The notes beneath the pieces were generated by a model. That model ran no database searches. It was not told the origin of the DNA and saw nothing but the letters and a program-made list of their open reading frames with translations. A stretch of 64,000 nucleotides of DNA from Symsagittifera roscoffensis (lineage: Eukaryota; Xenacoelomorpha; Acoela; Convolutidae): contig NC_087067.1 of assembly GCF_963678635.1 (NCBI RefSeq), positions 46,140,515 through 46,204,514 on the forward strand. Direction: 5' to 3'. Positions 29,385 to 42,280 of the stretch are shown here, one piece after another; position 1 is the stretch's first letter; every line of letters starts with the position of its first letter. The position numbers and the translations under genes are program-made.

Positions 29385-32230
29385 CCAGGGAAGGGTTCGT
29401 TGCAACAATTTTATAATCGTCTGCGTAACCTCATTATCCTCCAGGACTTTCTTCAGCGTGTCAACGGAGTTGCGGGCCGTGCCCCAACTTTCCTGTTGTA
29501 GCAGCCTCGGTTTGCAACAAGGCAGCAAGTCCACGCTCAACTTTTGCTCCCAGTTATTGGAAAAGCTGTTATGCAGACACAGGCTCACATTCCGTTCTAG
29601 GTCAGTTTGGAAGACCTCTCTCTTTTCGACTTCAGTTTGACAAGGCGCTCCAGCTACTCGCTTCACCGCGTTCCTGTGCGTTAGGAAGAATCTCTTATAG
29701 GCTCCCGATCCTATATCTAGCTGAAAGGATTGATAAGCTTCCGTGTTCTTGGACATATGGCGCTTCGCGCGTTCATACAACCATGCTATCATGACTGCCT
29801 GGAACCAAGGCATCAACCTTTGCCTTGACCATATCCTCTCAATGGCTTTGGGTATCCTCAGAACCTTGCAATTGGTTCTGAAAAGATCTAAGTTGTTGTT
29901 CAACTTCACGTTACTTAGTTGCTCGGGTGTCGGCACAGCCGTTTCCTGCTCACTCGTGCCCGCGTTAGCTTCTAACCATCTCACTGCCAGCATGGCACTA
30001 ACCACCACAATTGACACTGGTTGATTTTGGTCAGGCAACCCCGTGGAGTAAAACTCCTCCACGTCCCACACTAACACCAGATTCCCGCGTTTGGGGTACC
30101 ATAACGTCTCCGCCAGGCAGTGACAAGGATACTCCCCATGGGTCATCAAAATTTTCCTTCGGGTCCGGTACCCTGAAGCTCCCAGCAACGGTTCCACTTC
30201 TGACATGATCCTATGTACGTCGACTTTCTCATCAATGGTGGGGATTTCTGCGGGTAACACTCCACTCGCCTTCTTTCTCTGGAATTCACTCACGTTACCC
30301 TCACTCAACCTTATGAAATCTCCACCCACTATGTCTGCAACTTGCCTTCAGACCTCTTCGGGACGGCCCGAATGATCTTCGTCAGTAAATCATTGGACCT
30401 TTCTGACATCCTGACTATTTCACGCACTTTGACACAGAGACAAGTTGGTCGACCAATACCTGCTGCGTCCTCGTGTCCATTACCACTATGTGCGTAGGGT
30501 ACCTACTATTGCAATATGGTGCGGAGCTCGAACACACTAGATCTTTCGAACCAGTAGGTCTATGATAGGCCTCATTGTCTTTCAAATTCATCTTGTTCTC
30601 TAGAGCCTCTCGCCAACCTCCAATCTTCTGCTCAGTCTGCAATGCTCCAGGGAACACTTTCACACTTAAGGACGTAACCAGCCCATGGGCACGCTACAGG
30701 CGTTCTAGTGATTCGTTCGAGCTCGTTTTACTGTAAAATCCCAAGGCAGTGATCAAATTCACCTCCGTCATTCCGTGGCAGTCTGCTATCAATTCCATCT
30801 CACTTTTGTCAGACATGCTTAACCGTCCATACAACTGAGCTGGTTGGCAATTTTGTTCACTCAGCGTGTTCAGACAATGCCCCATGCCACACACGTGTCC
30901 TTCCATTCTACAACTGGAAGCTAGACAGGTGCCCTGTCTCAACCAATTACTCGAAGAACTTCGCTAGATGTTCTGTCTTTCTGTTTCGTTACTCTCAGGG
31001 CCAGCTGTTGATGTATCATGGCCAAATCATGTAGACTCGCGTCATCATCCAACTCCAATACGGTATCTGCCGTCATATCCCAGATTAAACCGGCATTCGG
31101 GTTTGGACACCATGAAGGCTTCATGAGCTCCATCATGGTTACTAAGCTGGTCTTCAAGGGACCGTCCCAGGAACCACATTCAAAGCTCATTTGCCCCTTT
31201 GGCTCAGGCTCAGCAACCGAAAGTTTGACCACTCTTTCCTCCCAAAAAAATCCCAGCATGGGTTGCTCCACCATCAGCATGCCAGTTTCCTTGACTCGCT
31301 CGACCCAGAAATCAAGTATCATGACCTGCTTGTAGTCAAAATATGCCTCCCTGACTTCCTCGTCAACAAAAGGACTGTACGCCATCCCTGGTCTGCCTGA
31401 CACATATTGGAATGATTTCAGTTTCCCCAGGGTTGCATAATCTTTCCGTTCCCTGACTGCCTCAATTGATTCACGGCTTACTTTCAACTATTTTCTGGCG
31501 TATCTTCTCACTTCCTCCAGCCTGCGATAGCTTTCTATATCATTAGTCTCTTTACTCGGTATGAGCAGCGGCATGTCCTGTTATAGCTCCAGAGAGCCCT
31601 TAGAAATTTTTGCTCACGATCAACTCCTTCTTGCCGAATGGTTTTTACACATTCTTCCAATCCACCACGAACCTCACAAAGCAAAGGGTATCTTTGCGCT
31701 TAGCCCAGGCTATCGCGGAATCGTCTCTGCTAATCAACACTCGCAGGGCTTCCATCAGTTCCAGCTCCTGTTCCTTCAATTTCGAGTCATTATTGGCCCC
31801 GTACTCCGATCTCTTGACTCCCATTAGGCACCAGGACAGTCGCACCTGCAAGTCAGTTCTCGCACATGGGTAGGCCATCTTCGCCGGTGCATGCATGGTC
31901 TCGTCGAAATATCTCTGGAGGGCCACCCTCCAAGAGATTTCACAATTTTTCCAGCCCGATCTCATTTGCCTCCGTGGACATCACGGTGCCATATTCCATC
32001 CGATTCAGATAAGAGTCCTCCGTCATTTCCTTTAAGTACTCCTCTAGGCCATCAAGTGCACTCTCGCTGAATTTCACGCCTTGAGCATCTCCATATATCC
32101 CCCGGCGGGATCCCCCATGTGGACTGAGTCGGGTACTGTGATCCGACTGTACTCAACCACGCCGAGTTGTCCCTCCAGTTTCATCCGGGCCATGTTCGTC
32201 CGCGAGGGTTTGTAGTCGGCGAGCCCTCCA
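29373..32230 (-). pseudogene. Broken coding block of unknown origin; candidate endogenised viral (or other foreign RNA) sequence
   Basis: About 2.85 kb of minus-strand sequence is visibly richer in G/C than its surroundings and protein-like throughout, but broken by frameshifts and stops. The main open blocks are 29370-30329 (319 codons), 30415-30663, 30694-30942, 30939-31487 (182 codons) and 31645-31965, plus a short block near 32000-32220. They fall in different frames but the same direction, as one decayed gene would. No introns are evident. I recognise no domain: no polymerase, protease, zinc-knuckle or integrase motif is seen. The 319-codon block is rich in Trp, Leu and Arg and has a Cys-x-Cys and a Cys-Cys. 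The 3' end joins the LINE fragment directly, in the same orientation. A large capsid-like protein is possible but unproven. Confidence 0.5.
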
Positions 32231-32233
32231 GAT

Positions 32234-32515
32234 TCACACTAAGACATCCAATTTTGGCTAACCGACCCTAAAATTTTTCTAAAGGTGCATTCGGCGCCAA
32301 AATATTTTGAAATTGACTAGGGAAGCGCGCGCCAAAAACGTAATTTTTTAGTCAAAAATTTTCAAAATATGCCTTAAAACGCTTTTTTGGCCTGTTTTTT
32401 CAAAACATTTATAGTGCTTAAAGAGAGTTCAGAAACTCATTTTATTAACTTTATTTACTTTTTTGAAAATCCACAATTGAGAAAAAATCCTAGACCCGCC
32501 CCTGCGTGCTCCTAT
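32234..32515 (-). mobile_element. hAT-like non-autonomous element (CAGGGGCGG family), copy 1
   Basis: CATCCAATTTTGGCTAACCG, CCCTAAAATTTTTCTAAAGG and GGCGCCAAAATATTTTG match the copies at 47.7, 50.9 and 53.8 kb. The right end TCCTAGACCCGCCCCTG is the complement of the CAGGGGCGGGT terminus. Confidence 0.6.
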
Positions 32516-33979
32516 CCAAAAAAAAACTTGCCGGAATTTAGACGGGCTGGAATTTAGTGAAAAAACTTGCCGGAATTTAGTGAAAAAAGAAGCCGGAATT
32601 TAGACGGGAACCCCTACAAGAAGCCCAAAAAATGAAGTTTAAAGTCGTGACAGTTGCTCATCAGGACACAGTGCAAAGAAGAAAGCATCAGTGTCAAATT
32701 CTAAACATCCAAAACTGCACTAGTGACAAAAAAAATGAGATGGAGAGGTGTGGTAAAATTTAGAGGTTAAGATTTAGCTGAAATCGCAAAACACTTTTTG
32801 TAATTTAAGCAAAAAAGTTAAAGGTGTCGAAAACGGCGATAATTTGTAAGTTGTCCTCTTACTCCTCCTCCCTCAATGTTTATCCCCTCTCCCAATTCAA
32901 CCCCACCCCCCCTCCACCACCACCACCACATTTACGACTACAACCCCTATCTAAGTTTTTACAACCTCCCTATCTGCTTACATACTCAACCACGATCACC
33001 CCTCCCCCATGTTTATCTATTACTTCATCACGCTTCTTAACCCTAAGCCCTTAAAAATTAACCTGGTAAACATACAGCAGAGTTCTTTTGTTAACATGCA
33101 GTGTAAGACCCCATAAACAGAAAAAAATACTTGGTCTTTGTTTTTACTATCGCAATTTGGAGATTTGCAATTTGCACATCCATTAACATTTTATATTTAA
33201 AAAAGATTCGCTCCTCAATTTATTGGCTCGAATTGTGAAACTTGTAGATTTTTTCAAAACAAAACTGTGCTATAATTATATGGAATAAACTCACAAAAAA
33301 TGAGTTTTTTATGGAATAATATGGAATACACTCAAAAATAAACTCAAAAAAAGCAATTCAAATATTAAAGAGTACTATGACCTTGACGAAAAAATAATAA
33401 AAAAAACTTTTGAGCCATTTTGCATAGAATTTTGCTTAATTGTACATATAAACTTGGTCTTGCTTTCAGTTAAAAGAAAAAAACTCTGTTTTGTCTGAGT
33501 TCAAAGTGAGATGATTTTTTCAAGGTAGTTGTCGACGTCGCTTAGCGTTGTTGCAAAAATGCTGAAGATTTTTGGTTGATATTCAAACTTGTTTTATCTG
33601 CAGTTCGAATAGCTCAATTTTCAAAGCTTTTTAATTTTATTGGCTCAACGAACTAATGCTGAATGAAAAATATTGACATAGAAGATGAATAGTTTTGATC
33701 TGAGATAAGTGCCTTGTGCTAATCCAAAAATATATTGAAAATTAAATTTTCTCATTAAATTATTATCCTTATCTTATACTTTCTCCTTAAGTTATTATAC
33801 TTCAATTTCACTAGCTAATGCCGAATTGTCATAAAACGTTCTAAAATGATATAACTGATTTTCTTTTGAGGAGCCCAATTTTTCGCTTTTGTTCCTGGTA
33901 TGACAAAAATTTTTACTGAATTTTTACTTTTATAATACTTTCAGGGAAAAAATCAAATCAAGAAACAGTTTTGTCGACA
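32516..33979. other. No gene seen; two small tandem motifs
   Basis: 32535-32610 repeats GCCGGAATTTAG three times. 32906-32932 is a CCACC-rich simple repeat. The rest is AT-rich without protein-like frames. Confidence 0.4.
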
Positions 33980-34470
33980 ATCTATTAGAAATGGAAAAAT
34001 TTTCCAGAATTTTACAGTGTTTTGAAGTTTTTATCCTCAAAATGTCGCAAAACAAGTTTCGAAAATTAATTTACTTGTTTAAAATAAAATTTTCAGAATA
34101 GGGCTTGAGCAAAATTTTCTGAACAGAATAAAAAGCCTATTATAAGCCTGTTCGCTTGCTTTATTCGCTCAAAATAAAACAAAACATCGAAAATCTATAA
34201 CCGGTTTTTCTCGATACCGCTTTTTTCCTGGTATTTTTTTTGAAAAAAATTTATATTGTACGAATCACGACTGATAAGTCTTCAATATGATGTTTCACTG
34301 GAACCAGTCCGATGACTACTTGTGGATCATGACTTTGCGTGGAAAACAAAAAAAAGAAAAAACTAAAACACGAATACAAAGTTTTTCCACATTCAAAAAT
34401 AAAAATTTTAAAAAAAACTAAATTAACTAAATGCAAAATTTCTCACCATTTCCAATGGCCGGAAAAACAA
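33980..34470 (+). mobile_element. HN2-family element, 5'-truncated copy
   Basis: Contains GCCTATTATAAGCC, TATAACCGGTTTTTCTCGAT, ACGAATCACGACTGATAAG, GATGACTACTTGTGGATC and a terminal CAATGGCCGGAA, in HN2 order. Confidence 0.6.
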
Positions 34471-34643
34471 GTGCAGACAACTTTCTGTTTCGACCGTCGT
34501 GACTTGATATTAAAGACATTACATAGACGGGGGAAGGCAGTAGGTGACTGTAGTTAGGGGAAAACTCAGAGGGTGACTGAGTTTAAGGGAAAAAAAACAA
34601 ACGACCAACTAAAGCACAAAAAAGGCAAAAAAATAAAAAAAGA

Positions 34644-35106
34644 AAGCCGGTTACGGTGCAAGTAGCACAGAATGTTCCTACCATAGTTTTTAAAAAAATT
34701 AATATCGATTATTTTTTCAAATTAGCGGCGTTTTTTCTCTGCGGTGCAAAAAGAAAATGTGAACGAAAAATACGCAAACGCGACAGTCATACTCAGTTAG
34801 GCCAACTGGAAAACAGGTTTTGTAGAAAAATGGCTAGAAAAACGAAAAAAAAAAAACGTATAATCAAAATATTTTTCGTTTTCGAAAGATTTTTCTGTTT
34901 TTTTGAACTTTGAAACTTTGGTTCCAAAATTGGCGCTGAAAAAATTTCTCAAAATTGGCGCTGAAAATTAACTTACTCGAACAAAACTAAATTTTATCGT
35001 TTAATTTAAATTTAAATAAGCTATTGTAAGCCTGAATAGCTTGAAATAAAAACAAAAATCAAAAATTTATAACCGGTTTCCCGATGGTTTTCAAATGGTC
35101 GGAACA
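34644..35106 (+). mobile_element. HN2-family element
   Basis: Left end AGCCGGTTACGGTGCAAGTA then GCACAGAATGTTCC. GGCGCTGAAAA motifs occur twice (about 34930 and 34962), followed by TATTGTAAGCCTGAAT, and the end is TTCAAATGGTCGGAACA at 35089-35105. Confidence 0.65.
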
Positions 35107-36632
35107 AATTACAATGACTAAAACCAATTGAAAAGAACAAACCATGAAAATAAAACAATGATTTTAATCTATTCTGATTGGTTAAAATGGGTAATGTTTT
35201 TTTTAGAAAAAATTTGAAAATGGTTAAAAATAACCAACTATAATCAATGGAAATAAGATGTTCAATTGCTGCTTTGGAAAATAGTAACATTATAAACCAA
35301 TTTCAATCAATTTTATTCCATCAATAAAAACCAACATTAATTGAAGTACACAAGGTAAATAAAATTCCAGTGCGGCAGCTTTTGCAAGTTCTGATTTAGA
35401 AGCGAAGCTTGGTTAGCACACAAAAGTGAGCCGTGCTATGAAATAAAAATCAACCCTTTTGATTCAAAATTGTGATCATTGATCAAAGTCCCAAAAAAAA
35501 ACTAGCAATACTGATGCAAGAGGGCCAAGACTTAATCCCCTGAAAAAAAATCAATAGTGCTAAAATTTTTATTGTACTTTATTGAAATTGTGAATGTAAT
35601 TTGTTCTCGTTCAGAAATTTTAAAAACCTTCCCAACATAACCTATCATTATTCCCAACCTTATTACATAAATAATTTCGTAGGTTCTAAAAGTTCAAAAT
35701 TCGATACTGGTGGGTTTTTTATCTTTTTCCCCGCTTACGACTTTTTGAATGTTGAACAATTGTGCTCATAGTTCAATTGTGATAAAATTAACATGCTGTT
35801 GCTGACCAATTAAGCCATGGCAAACATATTTGGTCCTCATACTTAACTCTGTAAACCACTAGTTAAAATTGATAGTGGTGCGAAGTGGAGGGGGGTGTGG
35901 GGTTTTGAGGAAAAAGAAAGAACAGTTCCCCATTTTGTCTGTCAAAACTGACGACTTATCTCTGAAATAGGGGCTTCGCCTTTGAAGGTAGAAGCAACAA
36001 TGCAGCGTGTAATTTAAAATCAATTAAGAGCGCTTCAAATCCCCTCACCTCGCTTAAGTAAAAATTTCATGGGGTCACAATATCTTTTAAGAAGATGAAG
36101 TATAAAAGCCAAATAGGTTTTTTATGGCCTAATCAGTCAGCATGCCAATTATTGTTTCAATCAGAAAATGGAAATATAAAAAATATGCATAATACTTTGC
36201 AAGTAGGAGGAGGAAGAGCCTCATTTAGTATACAAATTTATCCAAATTTTACTTTACAGGATACAAAAATTGATGACTTGTGAACTCCCATTACATGTTG
36301 AAATAGGGATGGTTTAGATAAAACCGATTAGATAAAACCGATAAAACAGATTAAAAATTCCAAATATTCACCCAAAAACTTTTTTGAGAGAAGATAAAGA
36401 CCAGTCAAATTGGCTTCTTCCCATCACCCTCAAAAACAGGTTTTCCCATCCCCTTTGGCGGGTTTTCCACACCCCTCAAAAACTACAGAATGAAATTGCT
36501 TTTAAACTGTTCAAAAGCAATTTGAATGTTGGAAATGTTAAAAATATATGTTCATTTCTTCACGCTAACACGTTTTATTGCAATTTAGAACATCTGATAG
36601 CCTATTTTTTTTTAATAAGGGGAAAAAAACGA
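35107..36632. other. AT-rich region, no gene seen
   Basis: Holds C- and G-rich short tracts near 35890-35935 and 36405-36475 that may be decayed MITE ends. The 62- and 100-codon frames at 36095 and 36384 have no recognisable features. Confidence 0.35.
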
Positions 36633-36863
36633 GGTTCTTTTTCCTTTTTACCCCCACCTCACATAAGCACCAATTGTATGGTGTAACAAGGCGACAAGGT
36701 TAAAATTGCAAGGTTAAAATTGAAGGTTACAAAGTTAAAATTGAAGACCAAACACATTCTCATAGCCTTAATTAGTCTGCATGCTAATTTGTGTAATAAT
36801 CGATCAATGTGAGCAAAAAACTATTAGGTAAAAATTTGCAGGTGGGAAAAAAGGAAAAGAGCC
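36633..36863. mobile_element. MITE family M, copy 2
   Basis: Ends GGTTCTTTTTCCTTTTTACC and GGGAAAAAAGGAAAAGAGCC. Internal GAAGACCAAACACATTC and TTAATTAGTCTGCATG align with copy 1. Confidence 0.7.
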
Positions 36864-37351
36864 AAAAAATATGTTTTCTAAATGTTTGCACTGATAAAAG
36901 CAATGCTCAATAGAGTGATGAACATGTTCAAGTTTTCAAGCGAGCGGGAATTTTACAGTATCAATTGTGTCATAAAAGCACGTGCTTTTTTTCGCAAACT
37001 GCAGCTTTTTAAACGAGGCTTTTAAGTAAAATTTTGTTGCAGGATTTTTTCTTATTTACCCACATTCACGTTTCAAAACTCAAAGAAGCCTAACAGCAAA
37101 ACGAAAAGCTTAGTTTTTTTGCTCACCAGGTATACAAATGAACTTCTATCATTTTCAAGAAGTTATATATTTGACAAATTGTGAGTGCAATCGGAAAACT
37201 ATCTCATATAGACTTTTTCAAGACAATTGGACTCTTTTTTTTTAAATTTTGGATAGTAATTTTACTGGTTTTATTATTTCCCTTCTCCCACATTTCGAGT
37301 ATTCGTTTTTTAAGTAATTTTGCGCATTTTTAGTGTCGAACTGCATAGATG

Positions 37352-37540
37352 GGCTTCTTTCTATTCCCCGCCTTATATACTCATGACTTTTATGATGTAA
37401 CTAAGTGTCTTAAGTTTTGATATGAAGACCAATTATGCTTTTCTCGGCACAATTAGCCCGAGTGCCAAGTCAAACCAATCAAGCAATGTTGAAAAAAAAA
37501 GGACCATAAAAATTTGCAGGAGAAGGGGAAAAAAGAAGCC
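37352..37540. mobile_element. MITE family M, copy 3
   Basis: Ends GGCTTCTTTCTATTCCCCG and GAAGGGGAAAAAAGAAGCC. Internal GATGTAACTAAGTG and TATGAAGACCAATTATG match the family. Confidence 0.65.
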
Positions 37541-38547
37541 AAGGCATGATTTCATGAAGCAAAGCATGGAAAACGAATATGTTTACTTTTGCTAGATTGT
37601 TCAAAATGCCAAACTTATTAATGAGTGACAATGAGAATATGGATTTTACACATTTATACTCATTTATTGGGCTTTGTTCTACTCTCACTCCCGATATTTA
37701 ATTTTTACAATGTATTCTATGAAGACTAACTATATATTTAATTACGAGGCCAAACTGTGCACTGGATAGGCGCTCAATTTGGTGTCTGTAAGTCTGTGGA
37801 ATCCAGAGACAAGTCTTTAAACTTAGTCCAAAATGTGAGTGAACTATTTTTTACAAAGTATCCGTGGAATCCGCGCTCAAATACCAGTAACGTGAGTTTT
37901 TTTTCATTTTGTCAAGGATTCCGCAACGAGCTAATAGCCAGTTATTCAGGATTACGCAAATAAAACCAAAATTGGCAAACTTTGAGTCGATTTCCCATTC
38001 AGTTGCGGATTCCACGATATAACAATTTATCTATACTCTTATTTTATTATTTGTTTGCGGATTCTACAAACGGTTCTGAGTTTTACGTGTTTTGTAACGA
38101 GTTCCGCAACTTTTTTTCACCGCTTTATGCAGCGACTTTGAGCAATAACTTGTTTTAGTTTTTTATTCCTGGAATCCAAAACAGCATAAAACATCAAGAA
38201 AAAAAGCAATGTTGTAAATTTTGCAGCAAGACTGTTTTCGGCCTCTTTGGGAATATGCTTACAGTTCACAAGATACACAGTTTGGCCTCGTAGGGCCCAA
38301 ATAGTTTGGCCTCTTAAAATTGAAAACCAATTTTTGTACAATCGAAAAATGTGAACAAGAAATTGTTTCTAAAACTTGCAGCTGAGGGTAAAGTTTCTTT
38401 TTAAAACTATCTTTTTCGCTAACATGTTTTTAGCTATAATGACACGTAAACCAACTTCAAAACAAAATTGGAAAGTGTCATGCTAAATTTGGCAAATTGT
38501 TTGGTGAGCAATTGAGAAAAAGTTGATTTTATTTCCAAGAACTGAAA
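37541..38547. other. Repeated GCGGATTCC-type motifs, no gene seen
   Basis: Between 37790 and 38115 the motif GCGGATTC(C/T) or its complement recurs at about 37797, 37867, 37919, 38005, 38056 and 38100 in both orientations, perhaps a decayed foldback element. CGAGGCCAAACTGTGCACTG (37746) has a partner at 55605. Confidence 0.35.
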
Positions 38548-38697
38548 ATGATAAATTTCTACGCCAAAAATATCACAGTATTTCTTATTGTGCTTGGTTG
38601 TGTGGTTCGAATGGGTCATTTTGTTACCACTGTTACCACTAAATGCGGGAGTCAAGAACAATGTGAATGCTCATACAAGGAAGGAAGCGATGAAAAT
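38548..38697 (+). CDS. Candidate first coding exon of a secreted or membrane Cys-rich protein
   Basis: ATG opens a 50-codon frame with a signal-peptide-like start (Lys/Asn, then TVFLIVLGCVV). It continues with KCGSQEQCECSYKEGSDEN and stops at GAAAAT|GTAAGT, a consensus donor, in phase 0. Cys spacing C-x5-C-x-C recalls secreted receptor ectodomains, but no domain is assigned. The next plausible plus-strand exon in a compatible phase begins at 43260. Confidence 0.4.
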
Positions 38698-39382
38698 GTA
38701 AGTCTTGGTTGTTATTTTTTTCCTGCACATTTTTTTAAATATCCAGTAGTTGTCTCAGACAAAACAAATAAACATGCACAGTGAAGTAGCGTGCTCTTCT
38801 TTGCTTATTTATGCATAAAACATGTTCAATATGTATTCATGCTGTATTTGGAAAATAAAACGGGGGTATGCAATATGTATCTGTACTTTATTTGATTAAT
38901 TAAACAAACCAAGTAAAAACTATGTTTTGGCTTGAAATTTTTTTCAACTCTACGTGTTTTGTTCATGTTTTTTGCGTTTCAAATTTTGTTCACTTTTTAT
39001 TAATGAATGTCTCGATTTATGTCACAAAGCATTCTCGATGCAAATTTCAGCTGATGTTTATCTACCACAAAACTAGTAAACCTATGCAGCGCTTAGTTCA
39101 ATACTAACAAACCATTGATTCACTTTTGTATGAAAGCACTTGCGAATAAAAGCACAACAATTGTACCAAGTCAATTAAAAATTGTCAAACTGGAGGGGTA
39201 TAATTTTTTTGCTACTAGGCTGGAGGGCTATAATGTAAAAGCCCTCTAATATCAGTTATATGATCAGTGAATATACAGGACAACAAATGCCCAACCAATT
39301 ACGTTTTTAACAGTTTCCATTGTTACCCAAAAATATTTCAATTGTTAACTGTCATACAAAAACGTGTCAGAGTAAAAAATCA
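38698..39382. other. AT-rich region, no gene seen
   Basis: Would be intron if the 38548 exon is real. A small duplication, CTGGAGG(G)GTATAAT / CTGGAGGGCTATAATG, occurs at 39190-39235. Confidence 0.35.
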
Positions 39383-39960
39383 GTCAGTTGCTGTGCACGT
39401 AGCATAGAATGTTTCGACCTTAATCTTTAAAAGAAACTGCAACAAAAATTTTCGAGGTCCTTTTCGTGCATGATAAAAAAAAATCTGAACAGGAAAACTA
39501 GAATTTGAGCATATTGGACAGTGAAATAGGTATAATGGAAAACAGTTTTTGTTTAAAAACTAACTAGAGAAAATCCAAAGGATCATAAAATTATTCTAAA
39601 ATATTTTGAAAGTTAGCAGCTTATATTCCCAAAACTTTGTTAAAAAACTCAAAAACAAAATTTACTGGTTTGAAACGAAATTTTCACAGCCTAATTTAGG
39701 TATAAAAAGACATGCTTCACATTGCAAGCCTCCCCGTTTGCTTTTTTAACTCGAATTTAGAGTAAAGTTTATTAATTTTAAACAAGTTTTTCTCGACACT
39801 GGGACATAACTTTAAAACTTTTTCATGTCGTTGAAAAACAGACTGAAAGGGCTTTAATATGATACACACTCAAATAATTTTGGTGTTTGTTTGTGGTAGC
39901 TGATATTAGGTGGAAATTAAAAAAATGGTCGGGAGAAAAAGTTTGTCAATAGTCGGGAGA
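39383..39960 (+). mobile_element. HN2-family element
   Basis: Left end CAGTTGCTGTGCACGTAGCA then TAGAATGTTTCGACC. Internal AAGTTTTTCTCGACACTGGG and CTGAAAGGGCTTTAATATGA. The right end has ATGGTCGGGAGAAAA, with a second GTCGGGAGAAAA 25 bases later. Confidence 0.6.
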
Positions 39961-41567
39961 AAAAAATTAAATTGTCAACGTTATAAAAAATTACAATTAA
40001 AATCACTGTCGACGAGATGAATGCTATTAAAAAAATTCCAGAGTGAACAATAAAATAAATTTAACCACCTGGCTTTTTCCTCTCACCACCAGCAAATTTC
40101 TACTGTTAAAATGGTTGTTTCTGTTGCCCCACTAGTATCAATTTTGACATATGGACCGTTTAAGCCATAACCTTTTTTTTTGATTTGCATGCTTAAATTT
40201 CTGAAAACCTTCGTTACAGCATAAAATTGATATTCATGCGTGTTGGGGGAGGAAAAATTATCAACAGTTTTTCGCAAGCAAGGTTGCCCTATGAAAACTC
40301 AATTTGTTAAACTTCAGTTTGTTAAATATTCGAAAATTTCAACAATTTCAGTGAAATAACTTTTTAAACTTGTTAACTTATTCGACTTTTTTCCACGTCT
40401 ACTCCATCTTTTATTTATAGATTTTAAACTAATTCAATGTTTGAACAATGCAAACAAAATTGACATAGTGACAGAACTCACAATTGTGAACTGATAAATT
40501 CTTGGTTTTTAAGTAGCACTATCACACGCTAAGCCATAAGTATGCGTAAAAGAGCTATGAAAACGGATAATATGCAAGGCGAAAGAGGCAACTGTTCCGA
40601 CCGAAGTTTGCTCCAGAAAACATTTGGTTACTCAGGTTTTTTTTTTAAAATGGTCACACTGATATGTTGTATAGGGATGCATAGCAAAACCTTTACTAGT
40701 TATATTAGGTTGGGCTGAAAAACGAAACAACTGAATTATATGGGCGTTTAGCTGTTTCCCATTCCCCCTCCCACATTTGAAAACCTACGTTTTCATAATT
40801 CTTGACCTAGTATTATATCGCAAAATGCGTGATGTTGCGATGTAAAGTATGAAGAACAAATCTGTGCACAATAGTTCAATTGTTCAGCATGCCCTCTTTC
40901 ATTGCGTGATGACAATTTTTTAAAAGTTCTTAAATTTGAATTTCAATTGTGTGTGAGGGGATGCAGAAGAGACCCATTTTGATAGTGAGAACACGTCGCA
41001 AGTTCCATGGCAATCGAACTTCTTTGTTTTCCAACCGCTGCTCCTAGCCGGCCTTTCCCAAGACGGTACAAAAACTAAAACTATTTTTGATGACGATTAA
41101 ATGCTCTACCTTGAGTTTTTCCGTTTCAATCTGTAGAATATGAACAGACAAGAAGTCACGCTTTATGTACTAACTAAACAACCTTGCAGCTTAACAAGAA
41201 CAATTTTAAATTATTTATCACTTTAAATCAAATTTTACATGTTACATTTTTTTGTTATATGTTACATGGTACATTTTTTTTGGTTTAAGACCCTTTTTCT
41301 AGGTTATAAGCGAACCGAAATTTTCTTTAAAATTGAACAAATCATAATAAGTTAATGAACTGCATCTTAGCACAAAAATCGTTCCTCATTTCCATCCCAA
41401 ATTGGAATTTCAACTTCCAAGAACTTAATTATACGATGTCATAACGTAATAAAATTTTGCATGTGAAGTAAACTAACTACTTTGAACACATTTGTTTGTT
41501 CTTACCACACAAATTAACATCAGGCATTCAGTCAGAATAAAACGTGAGACAAGTAAGAAAACTAAAC
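39961..41567. other. AT-rich region with one weak MITE copy
   Basis: 40742-40975 resembles MITE family M (TTTCCCATTCCCCCTCCCAC end, GATGTAAAGTATGAAGAACA interior, GAGGGG...AGAAGAG end) but is diverged. Nothing else is recognised. Confidence 0.4.
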
Positions 41568-42101
41568 AAGACTGCTCGTATCAGGGCGAAGCCCTGAATG
41601 TTCCGACTGCCTTTTAAGGTTTATGGAGCAGCAGTAAAAGCATAAAAAATTTAATGAAATAAAATAAAATGAAAAAAAAAAAAAAATTTAAATTTGAAAT
41701 TTTTTTTTTATAAAAATCATCCCACACGCCATATAAAGTACAAAAAGATAGATTTCGTTCCTTGTATCAAATCAATTATAGCAAATAAGCTTCGTTCAAC
41801 CAATTTGGAACGATTTATAAGACGGATTAAATCTCCGCTTACGCGTTAATAGCGCGAATGATATCGCGCGTTAATTGTCCCAAATTGGCCAAAATGGCAA
41901 TCTTTAAACCCTCATAATTTTACGCAAAATGACCACAGGTGAAATATCTTTTCAAATTTAAGCTTAGGACAACAATGGCTTTCGAATTATATAAAAAAAT
42001 TCCGTCAAAAATGGCTAGTTAAAAAGTCGAAATTTGTCTGAAGAAAAAAAACCCACCCCGAGCACAAATATTACGTTACTTTCGTATCGAAAGTCGGAAC
42101 A
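41568..42101 (-). mobile_element. HN1-family element, complete
   Basis: From AAGACTGCTCGTATCAGGGC and the GAAGCCCTG hairpin arm, through TGTTCCGACTGCC, AATTTGGAACGATTTATAAG and GCGTTAATAGCGCGAATGA, to ACTTTCGTATCGAAAGTCGG ending GTCGGAAC. Confidence 0.85.
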
Positions 42102-42280
42102 AAAATCAAAGTGAGCAGAGAAAGTGAAAAACAGCCCAGTACGAACATCATCCGCCATCAACAGAGCGAGAGCGGATGCAAGTTTTATATTCCGTTGGTT
42201 GTACTCACATGATGACGTTAGTTGAACAACAGATTGCGCGATGCCGTCATTGTCATAAATCAATTTTATAGTACATAACA

